A stretch of DNA of 7,049 bases from Anaerolineae bacterium (lineage in GTDB: Bacteria; Chloroflexota; Anaerolineae; J102), in NCBI GenBank assembly GCA_015493675.1, contig WGCR01000006.1:1-7049 (forward strand). The letters run 5' to 3'. This document shows, in pieces, positions 5,579-7,049 of the stretch; the stretch's first letter is position 1, and each line of letters opens with the position of its first letter. The notes beneath the pieces were generated by a model. That model was not told the DNA's origin, ran no database searches, and saw only the letters and a program-made list of their open reading frames with translations. The position numbers were made by a program, and so were the translations under genes.

Positions 5579-6934
5579 TCATCCCAGAACCACCTTCTCG
5601 GTGGGATAGCGGATGTAGGTGGGGCGCTCGCGCTGGGCCAGGAGCACCACCAGCGTCAGCGGGCCCAGACGCCCCCAGAACATGGTGAAAGCGATGAGCA
5701 GCCGCCCGAATGTGTTCAGCTCGCCGGTCAGGCCCAGCGAGTAGCCGGTGTTGGAAAACGCGCTGATCACCTCGAAGGTGACCGCGGTGAAATCGCCTGC
5801 GGTGTCGGCTAAAAGCAGCAGGGTGACGACGAACACCACCATCATCGAGACGGCCATGATGGCCACCGCCTTGGCGATGGTCTCCAGGGGCAGGGTGCGG
5901 CCAAAAGCCACCGCGTGAGGATTGCCCCGCACCGTCGAAAAGACCGTCACCGTCAGCACGGCCAGGGTGCTCATGGTGACGCCGCCCGCCATGGACGCGG
6001 GCGCGCCGCCGATGAACATGGAGACCATGATTGTGAGGATGCTGGCCTCGCCCAACTCGTGGATGGGGATGATGGTCAGGCCCGCGGTGCGGGCGGAAAC
6101 CACCGAGAACAGCGCCTTCCAGAAGCGATCATGCCAGCTCATGTCCACGAAGGTCGTGCCCTCGAAAATCGGGTCCATCAGCACCACGGCCAGGCCGAAA
6201 ATGTACAGAGTGAGCGTCAGAACCAGCGTCAGTTTGGTGTGGATAGTCAGTCGCCGCTCCCAGTAATATGAGGCCAGGTCCACGCCCACCAGAATTCCCA
6301 GCCCGCCGATGATGATCAACGCCATCATCACGATGAGGGTGTAGGGGTCTGCGTCGTAGCCGAACAGATTCTGGCCCGTGCCGCTGAACAGATCGAAGCC
6401 CGCGTTGCAAAAAGCGCTGACCGAATGGAAGATCGCCCGGTGCACGGCCTCGCCGTCGCCCATGGTGGGCCGCCAGCGCAGCCACAGCGCCAGGGCTCCC
6501 AGCAACTGAATGCCGATGGTGATCCCCAGCACCGTCAGGGTGAAGGGGATGATGCGGGTCGTCTCGAAGACGCCCAGGGTGTTGCGGATGATCTGGCGGC
6601 CGGTGATGCCCACTCGACGCCCGATGAGCTGGAACAACAGCACCGAGAAGGCGATGAATCCCGCGCCTCCGATCTCCATCAACGCCAGCACCACAAATTG
6701 CCCGAACAGCGACAAATCCAGAGCAGGGGTGATGACCACCAAGCCCGTCACCGTGGTGGCGCTGGTGGAGATGAACAGCGCTTCCATCCAGGTGAGCGGG
6801 CGGTGCGAGCCGGAGATGGGCAATCGCAGCAGCGCCGTGCCGATGAGCACGATAGCCGCGAACCCCGCCACCAGGATCAACGCCTGCTTGCGGGCCAGAG
6901 GGCTGTATTGACTGAGTTCAGAACTGCGATCCAT
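5579..6934 (-). CDS. trkH: TrkH/KtrB-family potassium transporter, membrane subunit
   Basis: A 451-residue integral membrane K+ (possibly Na+-coupled) translocating subunit with four membrane-pore-membrane repeats. All four selectivity-filter loops are recognisable: TTVTGL (G64), FCNAGF (G179), ARTAGL (G285) and FSNTGYS (G397). The third-repeat helix carries the small-residue stretch GGAPASMAGGVT (309-320), the intramembrane gate region of this family, and GRLGPLT (421-427) is the usual last-helix motif. Length is close to KtrB proteins and shorter than E. coli TrkH, and the single-RCK partner encoded 13 bp downstream fits KtrAB. The ATG at 6934 is the first in-frame Met and gives the expected short basic N-terminus (LARKQ) before helix 1. 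However, no Shine-Dalgarno is visible: the preceding bases are CATCCCTTTTATC. Two hairpins separate it from the upstream gene's stop, 57 bp away. Confidence 0.95.
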   Translation of the reverse strand: MDRSSELSQYSPLARKQALILVAGFAAIVLIGTALLRLPISGSHRPLTWMEALFISTSATTVTGLVVITPALDLSLFGQFVVLALMEIGGAGFIAFSVLLFQLIGRRVGITGRQIIRNTLGVFETTRIIPFTLTVLGITIGIQLLGALALWLRWRPTMGDGEAVHRAIFHSVSAFCNAGFDLFSGTGQNLFGYDADPYTLIVMMALIIIGGLGILVGVDLASYYWERRLTIHTKLTLVLTLTLYIFGLAVVLMDPIFEGTTFVDMSWHDRFWKALFSVVSARTAGLTIIPIHELGEASILTIMVSMFIGGAPASMAGGVTMSTLAVLTVTVFSTVRGNPHAVAFGRTLPLETIAKAVAIMAVSMMVVFVVTLLLLADTAGDFTAVTFEVISAFSNTGYSLGLTGELNTFGRLLIAFTMFWGRLGPLTLVVLLAQRERPTYIRYPTEKVVLG

Positions 6935-6948
6935 GATAAAAGGGATGT

Positions 6949-6977
6949 GCGTCGCACTTCAACGCCAGATGCGACGC
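6949..6977. terminator. 8-bp perfect hairpin between the nuclease-like gene and trkH
   Basis: GCGTCGCA (6949-6956) is the exact reverse complement of TGCGACGC (6970-6977), with a 13-nt loop and a possible extra G-U pair. On the minus strand it lies after the upstream gene's stop and is followed by ACATCCCTTTT, a weak T tract, nine bases or so before the trkH ATG. It could be a terminator, an attenuator or simply a structured trkH leader. Confidence 0.45.
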
Positions 6978-6992
6978 GCCTGTCAGGCAGGC
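6978..6992. repeat. 5-bp hairpin overlapping the end of the nuclease-like gene
   Basis: GCCTG (6978-6982) and CAGGC (6988-6992) pair perfectly around a 5-nt loop. The structure touches the last base of the upstream stop codon and directly abuts the larger hairpin at 6949-6977, so the two would stack in tandem in a minus-strand transcript. It is short, so moderate evidence only. Confidence 0.35.
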
Positions 6993-7049
6993 TATTCGCC
7001 GAAGATGGCGATGATGGGATCGTGGTCCGACTTGCGGATGGGGGAGGCG
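6992..7049 (-). CDS. C-terminal fragment, probable endonuclease/exonuclease/phosphatase-family protein
   Basis: Reading in from the right edge on the minus strand, one frame gives SPIRKSDHDPIIAIFGE and a TAG at 6994-6992. The string SDHDP followed by small hydrophobic residues and a prompt stop is the hallmark end of the DNase I-like endonuclease/exonuclease/phosphatase fold. There the SDH motif supplies the catalytic Asp/His and metal-binding side. Extracellular nucleases of the ExeM/NucH type typically end in this way. Only 18 complete codons are visible, so the exact subfamily, substrate and secretion cannot be judged. It points the same way as the potassium genes, but the hairpins in the 57-bp gap argue against simple co-transcription. 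Confidence 0.6.
   Translation of the reverse strand, partial: ASPIRKSDHDPIIAIFGE

Noticed and set aside
5102..5812. 236-codon + strand open frame across the trkA/trkH junction
   Set aside because: It overlaps two well-supported genes and their ribosome binding site on the other strand and shows no domain.
6931..6962. TTGAAG - 18 nt - TATCAT as a trkH promoter
   Set aside because: The -10 would overlap the trkH ATG itself, so the start codon would not be transcribed.

Overview
The window looks like chromosomal DNA of an environmental bacterium. It is G+C-rich by eye, with short intergenic gaps between ordinary housekeeping and secreted-protein genes. My best guess is a member of the Chloroflexota (Anaerolineae or Caldilineae type). 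This rests on the gene styles and on hairpin arrays built from CCACGGAG/CCACGAAG octamers, and it is an inference, not a proof.

Layout, left to right. Positions 1-90 hold the last codons of a + strand membrane protein, possibly heme o synthase (CtaB). A strong 14-bp inverted repeat (121-169) separates it from a convergent secreted M14 zinc carboxypeptidase (184-2175, -). Upstream of the peptidase is a 153-bp MITE-like element (2199-2351) with terminal inverted repeats and an 8-bp flanking duplication. Next comes a rhomboid intramembrane protease (2432-3244, -). It shares a short divergent promoter region with a pyrimidine-nucleoside phosphorylase (3365-4672, +). A second, 155-bp element of the same design (4713-4867) fills the gap between the phosphorylase and a convergent two-gene potassium uptake operon. 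In that operon the channel subunit TrkH/KtrB (5579-6934, -) comes first and the RCK regulator TrkA/KtrA (4870-5565, -) follows after 13 bp. At the right edge are the last codons of a probable endonuclease/exonuclease/phosphatase-family protein (6992-7049, -), followed by two small hairpins.

How they work together. Only the two potassium genes form a clear functional unit: a membrane K+ translocating subunit plus its nucleotide-binding gating subunit. The phosphorylase is a pyrimidine salvage enzyme standing alone. The peptidase, and probably the right-edge nuclease, are exported degradative enzymes, in keeping with a heterotroph that digests polymers outside the cell.

The most interesting content is non-coding. 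Two elements of nearly equal length (153 and 155 bp) share related termini (core CTATAC) and related imperfect octamer-array hairpins. One has an intact 8-bp target duplication and sits immediately upstream of the peptidase ribosome binding site. I see no new multi-gene system.
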